Assembly (NCBI GenBank): GCA_036374795.1
Contig: DASUTC010000137.1
Span: 1-35,068, forward strand
DNA: 35,068 nt
Direction of reading: 5' to 3'
DNA from: Herpetosiphonaceae bacterium
GTDB taxonomy: Bacteria; Chloroflexota; Chloroflexia; Chloroflexales; Kallotenuaceae
Under the pieces are notes generated by a model that did not search any database, was not told the DNA's origin, and saw only the letters and a list, made by a program, of their open reading frames with translations. Position 1 is the stretch's first letter, and every line of letters starts with the position of its first letter. Of the stretch, positions 15,811 to 23,700 are shown one piece after another. The position numbers were made by a program, and so were the translations under genes.

Positions 15811-15898
15811 GGCCAACCACCTGCTCCACCCGACCGCTTCCAGCAGCCCAATCGCGCCATTGTGGGCGGTGGGCGGCGGGTGAGCTATGACCTTGGGC
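15811..15898 (+). repeat. attC-like imperfect palindrome, copy B (88 bp)
   Basis: It begins GGCCAAC and ends CTTGGGC, each one base away from the integron core-site pattern. The left side AACCACCTGCTCCACCCGAC matches copy A (12560-12646) at 14 of 20 positions, and CTCCACCCG pairs imperfectly with CGGGTGAG. The total length differs from copy A by one base. Any cassette gene before it is not clear. Confidence 0.4.
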
Positions 15899-16018
15899 AT
15901 CATCCGTGGTGTGCAGCGATCCGCCTGCACATCCTCACGGCATGCAAGCACCCTCCGGGTGACTCTCCTGTTTCCCTGGATCGTCCCATTCCGCGCATCC
16001 ACCTTAACCACCGTGCGC

Positions 16019-16037
16019 TTGACTCCTGGGCTATACT
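16019..16037 (+). promoter_or_regulatory. Compact element TTGAC-N8-TATACT ahead of the glutaredoxin-like gene
   Basis: TTGAC (16019-16023), eight bases, TATACT (16032-16037). The next supported start on this strand is at 16214. A GGAGG lies at 16057-16061 but is not followed by ATG, GTG or TTG at a suitable distance. Confidence 0.5.
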
Positions 16038-16213
16038 AGACCACGTCGTCCGCTTGTGGAGGCTACCATCAACCAGCTCGTTGTGGACCGGATGGCCTGG
16101 CGAGATACGCGGGATGGTCAGCGGCATCACCTCATTCTTGTGCATGGCAGCGGACCGAGCGGCCTGGTGGTTGCCTTTGGACACTCGTTTGCACTGTGTG
16201 GAGCAGCACCATT

Positions 16214-16645
16214 ATGCACCAACCTGGCCTTACCGTCTATGGGCATCCGCGCTGCCCACAGGTCATCCCCGTTCGGCAGTTCCTAGATCGGGCTGCCGTC
16301 CCCTACACGTATATCAACATCCGGGACGATGCGGCGGCCCGGAGCCGGGTCATGGCGCTGAACGCGGGCAACAAAACGGTGCCGACCCTGGTATTTGCGG
16401 ATGGGACCATCCTCCGTGAGCCACATGTGTGGCAGGTGCACGCGCAGCTTGGAGCCGCTGGGGTGCATGTTCCGTCATTCGTGGCGTTTTCCATCCAGCA
16501 CTCGTTGATGATCGTCCTCGTGGCGTTCCTCCTGATGGGGATGGTGGCTGGGAAGGTGCTGGGATCGGCAGTTCTTGGCAGTGTGGTGGGCCTCATCGTC
16601 GGCCTGCTGGTCAACGCGAGGCGCATCCGGCGCGCTGGTTCCTGA
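16214..16645 (+). CDS. Glutaredoxin/mycoredoxin-like protein fused to a membrane anchor
   Basis: The protein has 143 residues. Residues 5-80 form a glutaredoxin-like thioredoxin fold. It opens with the strand LTVYGHPRCP and a RQFLDRAAVPYTYINI helix-strand, followed by the cis-proline segment TVPTLVFADGT (Pro57). The active site reads CPQV (Cys14 to Val17), so the second cysteine of the usual CxxC is missing. It may act as a one-thiol redox protein or be inactive. Residues 97-134 form two hydrophobic segments rich in Gly and Val, ending in a basic tail (NARRIRR). This suggests a membrane hairpin with the redox domain on the cytoplasmic side. The ATG at 16214 has GGAG ten bases upstream; a GTG at 16196 is also in frame but overlaps that site. 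No partner reductase is adjacent. Confidence 0.8.
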   Translation: MHQPGLTVYGHPRCPQVIPVRQFLDRAAVPYTYINIRDDAAARSRVMALNAGNKTVPTLVFADGTILREPHVWQVHAQLGAAGVHVPSFVAFSIQHSLMIVLVAFLLMGMVAGKVLGSAVLGSVVGLIVGLLVNARRIRRAGS

Positions 16646-17017
16646 CACCTGGGGAGGGATTCCCGGCAGCCCTGCGCCTACCACATCGTTTCAGGCGACG
16701 CTGCCCACAGCAGAATCTCTCCGCACGGTCCGCCATGAAAGCCTACCTGCCACCCGCGTCGGCTGCGTGCAACACGGAGTATTCGGCTGCGCGCCGGATA
16801 CTCCGTAATTCGCTGGGCAGCCCCCCTCCTCCGGCACGCGGCCTGGTTCGAGGGTTGACATGCGTGCGATACTCGCCCCATGCGGGAGCCGGGCGGAATG
16901 CGGCGCGCTGCGGAGGACGAGCACGCGGCGCATCAACCGCACGGCCCGTCATGCCGCGATCCGGACGGTGCGACCCGGCAAGCAGGCGCTTGTTACAGGC
17001 ACGACAGGAGGGAGCCT
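16646..17017 (+). other. Intergenic stretch with a hairpin and a compact element
   Basis: This stretch has an inverted repeat CGGAGTAT (16775-16782) / ATACTCCG (16798-16805), possibly the end signal of the glutaredoxin-like gene, and the TTGAC-N8-GATACT element at 16855-16873. Frames on both strands lack start sites and family resemblance. Confidence 0.4.
16855..16873 (+). promoter_or_regulatory. Compact element TTGAC-N8-GATACT ahead of the DUF1330 gene
   Basis: TTGAC (16855-16859), eight bases, GATACT (16868-16873). It differs from the other three plus-strand sites by one base in the second box. It lies about 145 bases upstream of the ATG at 17018. Confidence 0.4.
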
Positions 17018-17317
17018 ATGGCGGCCTATTGGTTCTTCGACATCCTGGAGATCATCGATCCTGCGGCGATGGAAGAATACCGCGCGCGCGTCGTCGCCAC
17101 GGTGACACAGTCTGGAGGCCGCTATCTCATCATCGGCGGTCCCGCCACCGTGGTCGAAGGGGATTGGCAGCCGGTGTTCCCGGTGCTGATCGAATTTCCG
17201 AGTCGGGAGCAGGCCCAGCGCTGGTATGACTCGACCGAGTACCGGGAGCTGAAGGCCTTGCGGCAGGCCGCTACGCGGGGGAACGTGGTGTTCCTGGAGG
17301 GCACCACGCTGGAGTAG
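17018..17317 (+). CDS. DUF1330 family protein
   Basis: This 99-residue protein matches DUF1330. It begins AAYWFFDILEIIDPAAMEEY, followed by RARVVATVTQSGGRYLIIGG, a VVEGDWQPVFPVLIEFPS strand pair, and the end EQAQRWYDSTEYRELKALRQ. Family members are small ferredoxin-like dimers of the dimeric alpha-beta barrel type with no settled function; several sit with metabolic enzymes. The start at 17018 has AGGAGGGAG a few bases upstream. It stands alone between non-coding stretches, which gives no functional hint. Confidence 0.85.
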   Translation: MAAYWFFDILEIIDPAAMEEYRARVVATVTQSGGRYLIIGGPATVVEGDWQPVFPVLIEFPSREQAQRWYDSTEYRELKALRQAATRGNVVFLEGTTLE

Positions 17318-17554
17318 TACACGGTCCGCTGCTGGCGATGCGCCGGTGCGTGCGGTCGGGGCACGACCAACGGGAACGCCACCACCGCAGGGTGCGGTGG
17401 CGGGAGCGGAGGTGTCAGCTCATGCGCCGTGCGGCGGTGCGGCATGCTGCGTCCGTGATGGCCCCACGTACCGACCAGACGGGTATCCAGCAGCGCGTGG
17501 ATGGGGCTGTCTGCTCATCTCAAGGGGAGCACGCAGCAAGGCCAGAGCCGTGCA

Positions 17555-17719
17555 TGGAGCACGCTCGATCGGCTCGATCAGGTCACGGACGCGCACGGCA
17601 ATGTGACCGGCATGACCTACGTCAGCCTGGGCCGCACGCTGACGATGAGCGACCCCGATATGAGGAATACCACGCCCTCGCCCTGGCGCTACACCTACGA
17701 CATGGCGGGTCAAAGGTAT
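17555..17719 (+). pseudogene. Fragment of an RHS/YD-repeat gene
   Basis: The frame reads STLDRLDQVTDAHGNVTGMT, followed by YVSLGRTLTMSDPDM and WRYTYDMAGQRY. These are typical YD repeats of RHS-type proteins (YDxLDRLxxVTDxxGN...YDxxG). Only about one and a half repeats remain. The flanking frame has no protein character, and there is no start, secretion signal or toxin domain. It is a small leftover of a large surface or toxin-delivery gene. Confidence 0.65.
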
Positions 17720-17992
17720 AATTGGGGCTGCCGCCCGACGCATAGGCGTAACAGTCAAAGAACCGGTAGGTACCGCTCGGATCATTACTTGATCGTCCAC
17801 CGGACGGGCAACCCGTCCCTGTGGATGTGGATGCAGGCAGCAACGCCGGTCGCCGTCGCAGCTTCGCATGTGCGGCCTGGGAGCTTCTCCCCCGTTGCAG
17901 TACACCACAGCTCGGCCACGGTGGGGGATCGGCCACCGATCCCAGACGCAATCCAAAAAGCGATATAGTTAAGGGGGTCGCCTGCCATGCCG

Positions 17993-18089
17993 GGCGGCGG
18001 CGATGCCGCCGCCGCGCGGGCCACGCCCGCTGCGGGGTGGTGCTGCCTGCGGCAGCGGCGATCCCTACCGACGCCTGGGGGGCGTCGGT
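17993..18089 (+). promoter_or_regulatory. Four tandem perfect hairpins in the leader of the NB-ARC gene
   Basis: Four exact stem-loops follow one another. The first is GGCGGCGGC/GCCGCCGCC (17993-18013, three-base loop). The second is GCGGGC/GCCCGC (18016-18030, three-base loop). The third is GCTGCC/GGCAGC (18042-18056, three-base loop). The fourth is ACCGACGCC/GGCGTCGGT (18067-18089, five-base loop). The last ends 38 bases before the ATG at 18128. There is no T run after any of them. A structured leader or small RNA is possible. A weak TATAGT at 17964-17969 lies just upstream. Confidence 0.55.
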
Positions 18090-18127
18090 CACGGTGTGTT
18101 AGATGGTTCGTTCGTGGAGGAACTGCC

Positions 18128-20626
18128 ATGCCAGAGCAGGTTGAGTCCGGTTCGTCGTTGGGGTCGTGGATTCGGCAGCGGCGCAAAGCGCTGGATCTGA
18201 CGCAGGCTGCCCTCGCTGGGTGCGTGGGCTGCGCGGACGTGACGATCCGCAAACTGGAGGCGGCGGTGACGCGGCCCTCGCGGCAGTTGGCCGCGCGCCT
18301 CGCCGCCTGCCTGGAGATTCCCCCCGACGAGCGGGCGGTGTTTCTGCAGGTGGCGCGGGGCGAGCGCCGCCCGGATCGCCTACCCCCCGCCGATCCACGG
18401 CCTCTCGCCAGGCCGCGTGCCAGCGTGGCGGGGCCGATCGCACCGCTGCCGCGCGATACGGTGCCGCCGCCTGCGCCGCTCCCGCCCGGCTCGCGGATGC
18501 CGCTCAGCCGCAATCCGCTGTTCGTCGGGCGGGACGCCGACCTCCGCCAGCTGGCCCAGGTCCTAACCGTGGGTGCAACTGCGGCAATTGGTCAGATCGA
18601 GATCGCCGCCGCGACGGGACTGGGGGGCATCGGCAAGACGCAGCTGGCCTGCGAGTTCGTCCATCGCTACGGGCAGTTCTTCGCGGGCGGCATCTTCTGG
18701 CTCAGCTTCGCCGATCCCGCTGCGGTTCCGGCGGAAGTCGCCGCCTGTGGCGGCGGCGCGGGCATGGCGCTCAGCCCGGAGTTTGACACGCTGCCGCTCG
18801 ATACGCAGGTGCAGCGGGTGCGTGCGGCCTGGAAGGAGCCGATCCCGCGCCTGCTGGTGTTTGATAACTGCGAGGATGAGGCGCTGCTGGACGAGTGGCG
18901 GCCCCCGCATGGCGGCTGCCGCGTGCTGATCACCAGCCGCCGCCGCCACTGGGACCTGGCACTGGGCGTGCAGCCGGTGGCGCTCGATGTGCTGCCCCGC
19001 GCCGATAGTCTGGTGCTGCTCCGCCAGTTCCGCCCCGATCTGCGGGAGCACGACGCCGACCTTGCTGCGATCGCCGAGACGCTGGGCGATCTGCCGCTGG
19101 CGCTTCATCTGGCCGGGAGTTTTCTCGCGAAATACCGGCATGCGGTTACGCCTGCCCAGTATCGTGCGCGCCTCCACACCCCAACGATCCTCGACGATCG
19201 CTCGCTGCGGGCAGCGGGCCTCTCGCCGACGCAGCATGTGCAGCATGTCACCCGCACCTTTGAGCAGAGCTTTGCGCGTCTGGACCCGGCTGATCCGACC
19301 GATGCGCTGGCACGCACGCTGCTTACCCATGCCGCCTGCTGCGCGCCCGGCGAGCCGCTGCCGCGCTGGTTCCTGCTCCACACGCTCGATCTGCCGGAGG
19401 CGGATGTGGAGGGCACCCTCCGTGCCGAAGATGCCGTGACGCGCGTCCTTGACCTGGGGCTACTCGACACGGACGCAGCGGGGAGCCTGCGCTTGCACCG
19501 GCTGGTGGCGGCCTTTGTCCGCACAGTTGCCAGGAGCGCGGCAGCACAGGCGGACGTGGAGGCGACGATGCTCCAGGTGGCCGATGCCTTGCACCAGGCG
19601 GGCGATCCCCGTCGGCTCCTGGCAGTCGAGGCGCACCTGCGCTTCATCACCGAGCATGCGCTGCCGCGCGCCGACGCGCGTGCCGCCGAGTTATCCAGGG
19701 CGCTGGGCATGCACGTTCAGATGCTCGGCGCGTATGCGGAGGCGCAGCGCTACTTTGAGCAGGCGCTTGGGATCCAAGAGCAGGTGCTTGAGATGGAGCA
19801 CCCTGACACTGCCCGCAGCCTGTATTATCTGGGCAGGCACGTTCAGATGCTCGGCGCGTACGTAGAAGCACGGCGCTACATGGAGCAGTCGCTCGTCATC
19901 GAGCGGGTATTGGAGCGGGAGCACCCCGACACCACACGGCGTCTCAATCCGCTCAGCGAGCGCCAGCAGGATCGCGGCGTGTATGTGCAGGCGCAGCATG
20001 CTATCGAGCGTGCGCTCGTCATCCAGGAGCGCGCGCTTGGGCCGGAGCACCCCGACACCGCCCGCAGCCTGCAAAGCCTGGGGGTGGTGCTGTGGCTCCA
20101 GGGGGCGTATACGGAAGCGCAGCGCTACTTTCAGCGGGCGCTCGTCATCCAGGAGCGCGTGCTTGGGCCGGAGCATCCTGTTACGGCAAGGTGCCTGAAT
20201 AGTTTGGGCGAGGTGCTGTACGCACAGGGGGCCTATGTGGAAGCGCAGCGCTACCATGAGCGTGCGCTGGCAATCCGTAAGCGGGTCCTTGGTGTGGAGC
20301 ACCCCGACACCGCCCGCAGCCTCCATGATCTGGGCGAGATCCAGTGGCATCAAGGCAACTATGCGGAGGCGCAGCGCTACCATGAGCGGGCGCTCGTCAT
20401 CCAGGAGCGTGTGCTTGGGACGGAGCACCCCGACACCGCCCGCAGCCTGCATAGTCTCGGCCTGGTCTTGCGTGATCAAGGCGACATGGTAGGCGCGCAG
20501 CACTACGTGGAGCGCGCCTTGATGATCTGTGCGCGGCGACTTGGTCCGAACCATCCTGAAACCCACAGCGCGCGCGCGACGCTTGCCACCTTCGCCATCC
20601 CCGAACCGGCCGATCGTCGAGACTGA
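18128..20626 (+). CDS. XRE-NB-ARC-TPR STAND ATPase (regulator or defence sensor)
   Basis: This is an 832-residue cytoplasmic protein. Residues 10-75 are an XRE helix-turn-helix (WIRQRRKALDLTQAALA, then VTIRKLEAA). A Pro- and Arg-rich linker follows to about 125. The NB-ARC ATPase has P-loop GLGGIGKTQ (164-172, Lys170), Walker B LLVFDNCED (242-250), sensor VLITSRRR (266-273) and the GDLPLALHLAG motif (320-330). From residue 532 to the end come seven kinesin-light-chain-type TPRs of 42 residues (pattern GAYxEAQRYxERAL...LGxEHPDTARSLxxLG); the second is one residue short. STAND proteins of this layout hold a nucleotide-bound off state and switch on after ligand binding to the repeats. They act as transcription regulators or phage sensors. 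The start has GGAGG seven bases upstream. The gene converges on the NRPS operon with 88 bases between stops. Confidence 0.9.
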   Translation: MPEQVESGSSLGSWIRQRRKALDLTQAALAGCVGCADVTIRKLEAAVTRPSRQLAARLAACLEIPPDERAVFLQVARGERRPDRLPPADPRPLARPRASVAGPIAPLPRDTVPPPAPLPPGSRMPLSRNPLFVGRDADLRQLAQVLTVGATAAIGQIEIAAATGLGGIGKTQLACEFVHRYGQFFAGGIFWLSFADPAAVPAEVAACGGGAGMALSPEFDTLPLDTQVQRVRAAWKEPIPRLLVFDNCEDEALLDEWRPPHGGCRVLITSRRRHWDLALGVQPVALDVLPRADSLVLLRQFRPDLREHDADLAAIAETLGDLPLALHLAGSFLAKYRHAVTPAQYRARLHTPTILDDRSLRAAGLSPTQHVQHVTRTFEQSFARLDPADPTDALARTLLTHAACCAPGEPLPRWFLLHTLDLPEADVEGTLRAEDAVTRVLDLGLLDTDAAGSLRLHRLVAAFVRTVARSAAAQADVEATMLQVADALHQAGDPRRLLAVEAHLRFITEHALPRADARAAELSRALGMHVQMLGAYAEAQRYFEQALGIQEQVLEMEHPDTARSLYYLGRHVQMLGAYVEARRYMEQSLVIERVLEREHPDTTRRLNPLSERQQDRGVYVQAQHAIERALVIQERALGPEHPDTARSLQSLGVVLWLQGAYTEAQRYFQRALVIQERVLGPEHPVTARCLNSLGEVLYAQGAYVEAQRYHERALAIRKRVLGVEHPDTARSLHDLGEIQWHQGNYAEAQRYHERALVIQERVLGTEHPDTARSLHSLGLVLRDQGDMVGAQHYVERALMICARRLGPNHPETHSARATLATFAIPEPADRRD
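19721..20560 (+). repeat. Tandem DNA repeats of about 126 bp coding for TPRs
   Basis: The TPR region is repeated at DNA level with a 126-base unit (42 codons). For example, GAGCACCCCGACACC recurs in most units. The high similarity between units indicates recent expansion or gene conversion. Confidence 0.75.
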
Positions 20627-20687
20627 GCGGCACGATACGTCGAAATCTGCATCGGTTGCGGACGTTGACCGCTCGTTGTCGACCCGC

Positions 20688-20710
20688 CGCGCCTGCGCAT
20701 CGTCGGCGCG
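20688..20710. terminator. Possible shared terminator between convergent genes
   Basis: CGCGCC (20688-20693) and GGCGCG (20705-20710) form a six-base stem between the convergent stops at 20626 and 20715. No T run is present on either side, so this is weak. Confidence 0.25.
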
Positions 20711-20714
20711 TAGA

Positions 20715-23700
20715 TCAGGACTTGCCCATCAGCGCGACCAGATCGGCAATCGTTGGACGCGCTACGAATGCCTGCACCGATAGTGTAATGCGGAAGACAC
20801 GGCGGAGCCTGGAGATGAGTCGCGCGGCAACGATCGAATCGCCCCCGAGATCAAAAAAGTCATCGAAGACGCCAACCTGGTTGAGGCTGAGAAACTCACA
20901 CCAGATACGAGCGAGCTGCTCCTCGATAGGCGTTCTGGGGAGCACAAACTCCACGTCCAGGTCAGGGCGATCGGGATCGGGCACCGGTAAGGCTTGACGA
21001 TCGATCTTGCCGTGTGGCGTGCGGGGCATGCGCTCCAGGAAGACAAGCGCCGCCGGGATCATCGACGCTGGCAGCCTGTCCTTCAAGAAGGAGCGGAGCT
21101 CGATACTGCTGAGGTCCAGGCCCTGATCTCCAGCGTCCCGGCGCGCTCTGGTGCTCGGTGCTCGGTGCTTCGTTCCTGGCTCTCTCACCACATACGCCAC
21201 CAGTCGCGTGTCGTCGCTCTCCGCCTGCCGCGCGACGACGGCAACCTCACGTACCCCGGGATGCCGGGCTAGCACCTCTGCCACCTCGCCGGGCTCGATG
21301 CGCTGCCCACGAATCTTGACCTGATCATCGATCCTTCCCAGGAACGCAAGCACGCCGTCGGGCAGATAGCGGGCAAGATCGCCCGTCCGGTAGAGCCGCG
21401 TGCCCGGTTTCCGACTGAACGGATGGGGCACGAAGCGCTCGGCGGTGAGGTCGGGCCGCCCGTGGTAGCCGCGCGCGAGCTGCACGCCGCCGATGTACAA
21501 TTCGCCATAGCCGCCTACGGGCACCGGGCGAAGATCACGATCGAGCAGGTAGATCTCCGTATTGGCTATGGGCCGCCCGATCGGCACGGTGGAGAGCCCG
21601 GTGTCACGCCCACAGGCCCAGGCGGTCACGTCGATGGCGGCCTCGGTCGGGCCGTAGAGGTTGTGCAGCTCGGCGTGCAGCTTGGTGAAGAAACGCTGTT
21701 GCAGCGCAAGCGGCAGGGGCTCGCCGCTACAGATCACGCGGCGCAGCGAGGTGCAGCGATCGAGATCAGGCTCGTCAAGCAAGACCTGCAACATCGAGGG
21801 CACGAAGTGCAGCGTCGTGATGCGCTCGCGGGTCATCAGCTCGACCAGATAGGCGGGGTCCTGGTGGCCGCCGGGTTTGGCGACGACGAGGGTGGCGCCA
21901 CTCAGCAGCGGCCAGAAGAACTCCCAGACCGAGACATCGAAGCTACACGGCGTCTTTTGCAGCACGCGGTCGGAGGCGTCGAGCCGGTAGGCGTCCTGCA
22001 TCCAGCAGAGCCGGTTGACGATCGCGCGGTGTGACATCTGGACGCCCTTGGGCCGTCCGGTCGAGCCGGAGGTGTACATGATGTAGGCGAGATTGTCGGG
22101 ATCGGCGCGGCAGATGACACTGGTTGTCGGCTGGGCCTCGATCTGCGGCCAGTCCACATCGAGGCACACGATGCGTGCCGTCGTCTCTGGCAGATGCGTG
22201 TGCCGCCGATCAGCGGTCAGCAGCACGGCGATGTGCGCATCCTCGGCCATGTCGGCCAGGCGATCGGGCGGATAGGCCGGATCGAGCGGCACGTAGGCGG
22301 CGCCCGCTTTCAGCACGCCCAGCAGGCCGATCAGCAGCTCAAGCGAGCGATCGAGACACAGCCCAACCCGCGACTCAGGCCGCACGCCTAGCGAACGCAG
22401 GTGATGCGCGAGCTGATTGGCGCGCCGATCCAGCTCGTGATAGGTCAGGCATTGCTCACCGAAGATGACCGCGGTGGCATCCGGCGTGCGCCGCGCCTGC
22501 TCGGCACAGAGCTGATGCAAACACTGATTGGCCGCAGCGGTGGCCTCAGGTGTATCACGAGCAACCAGGCGATCCTGGCGCTGCGCCTCGGGCACCAGGG
22601 GGACGCGCGACACATCGACGTCAGGATCATGGACCAGCCCTGCCAGCAGCGTTTGCAGGTAGGTCAGCCAGCGATGAATCGTCTGGGCGTCGAAGAGATC
22701 GGTGTTGTACTCGCATTGGAGGTCCAGGTGATCATCCGCTTCTATGACTTGCAGCGATAGATCGAAGCGGGCAGCGCCATGGACATGCGTGACCGGTTGG
22801 ACCCGTAGATTGTAGAGCTCAATGGCTCTGCCGCCGGTTTCCAGGTTAAAGACTGCCCGTATCCGCGCGCTGCGCCGATCATGCTGTCCGGTGCCGATCT
22901 GCGTGAGGAGCCTGCTGAATGGGCCGTGCTGGTTGTCGTACGCATCCAGCACGGTCCGTCGCACGCGGGAAAGATACGCACGACCGGGCAGCCCTGCTTC
23001 GATCGTGCTGCGGATCGGCAACAGATTGACACAATAGCCGGTGACATACGTATTGCGCATGCGCAGTTGTCCGGCTGCCGGAACGCCGACAATAAGATCG
23101 TGCTGTCCGCTCACGCGGTGGAGGACCAGGCTCCATGCGGCCAGGAGGATCATCAGGAGCGAGCAACCCTGCTGCTTCGCCGCCTCCTTGATCTGCCGAC
23201 TGAGCACGCGATCGATCGCGATCACGGTGCGCGCGCCATGAAAGGTCGGCAGCGATGGTCGCGGATGGTCGGTCGGCAGCTCCAAGATCGGGATCGTATC
23301 GGCGAAGCGTTGCAGCCAGTACACCTCCGCCTGTGCCACCTCGTGCCCGAGGCTTGACCGCCACTGCACGTAATCCCTAAATTGCAGCGGAGTCGGGAGC
23401 TCAGCGATCTGTCCCTGGCAGGCCGCCCAGTAGCAGGCGCTGATCTCGTTGAAGATGATCGCTCCCGACCAGCTATCCGTTATGATATGGTGCAGCGTCG
23501 TCAGCAGGAGGTGCTCATGCTCGTGCAGCTTCACCAGCAGAAATCGGCACAACGGTCCTGCTTCGAGATCAAACGGCTGGCGAGCATGTCGGTCGATCAG
23601 GGTCGTCGCCTGCTCCTCGCGCTGCCTGCGCTCAAGCATGGAAAGGTCAATCAGCGGCAGATCGACGCGCAGCACCGGCGCGACGCGCTGGTACGCTCCC

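Larger units (their letters stand above)
15196..16213 (+). other. Intergenic stretch of about 1 kb
   Basis: This stretch holds two hairpins after the delta-60 gene, an unconfirmed minus-strand frame (15351-15626), an AT-rich patch (15590-15660) and the attC-like copy B (15811-15898). It also holds the TTGAC-N8-TATACT element at 16019-16037. No intact gene is supported. Confidence 0.45.
17318..18127 (+). other. Intergenic stretch with an RHS remnant and four hairpins
   Basis: About 810 bases lie between the DUF1330 gene and the NB-ARC gene. The RHS-repeat remnant (17555-17719) and the hairpin cluster (17993-18089) are listed separately. The remaining sequence has no supported gene. Confidence 0.5.

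Noticed and set aside
16056-16286. Plus-strand frame with GGAGG and reading INQLVVDRMAWRDTRDGQ
   Set aside because: The only codon at the right distance after GGAGG is ATC, the annotated start would be a TTG upstream of that site, and the frame overlaps the well-supported glutaredoxin-like gene.
20627-20714. A missing thioesterase hidden between the convergent genes
   Set aside because: Only 88 bases separate the two stop codons, and no frame extends the megasynthase past its stop.
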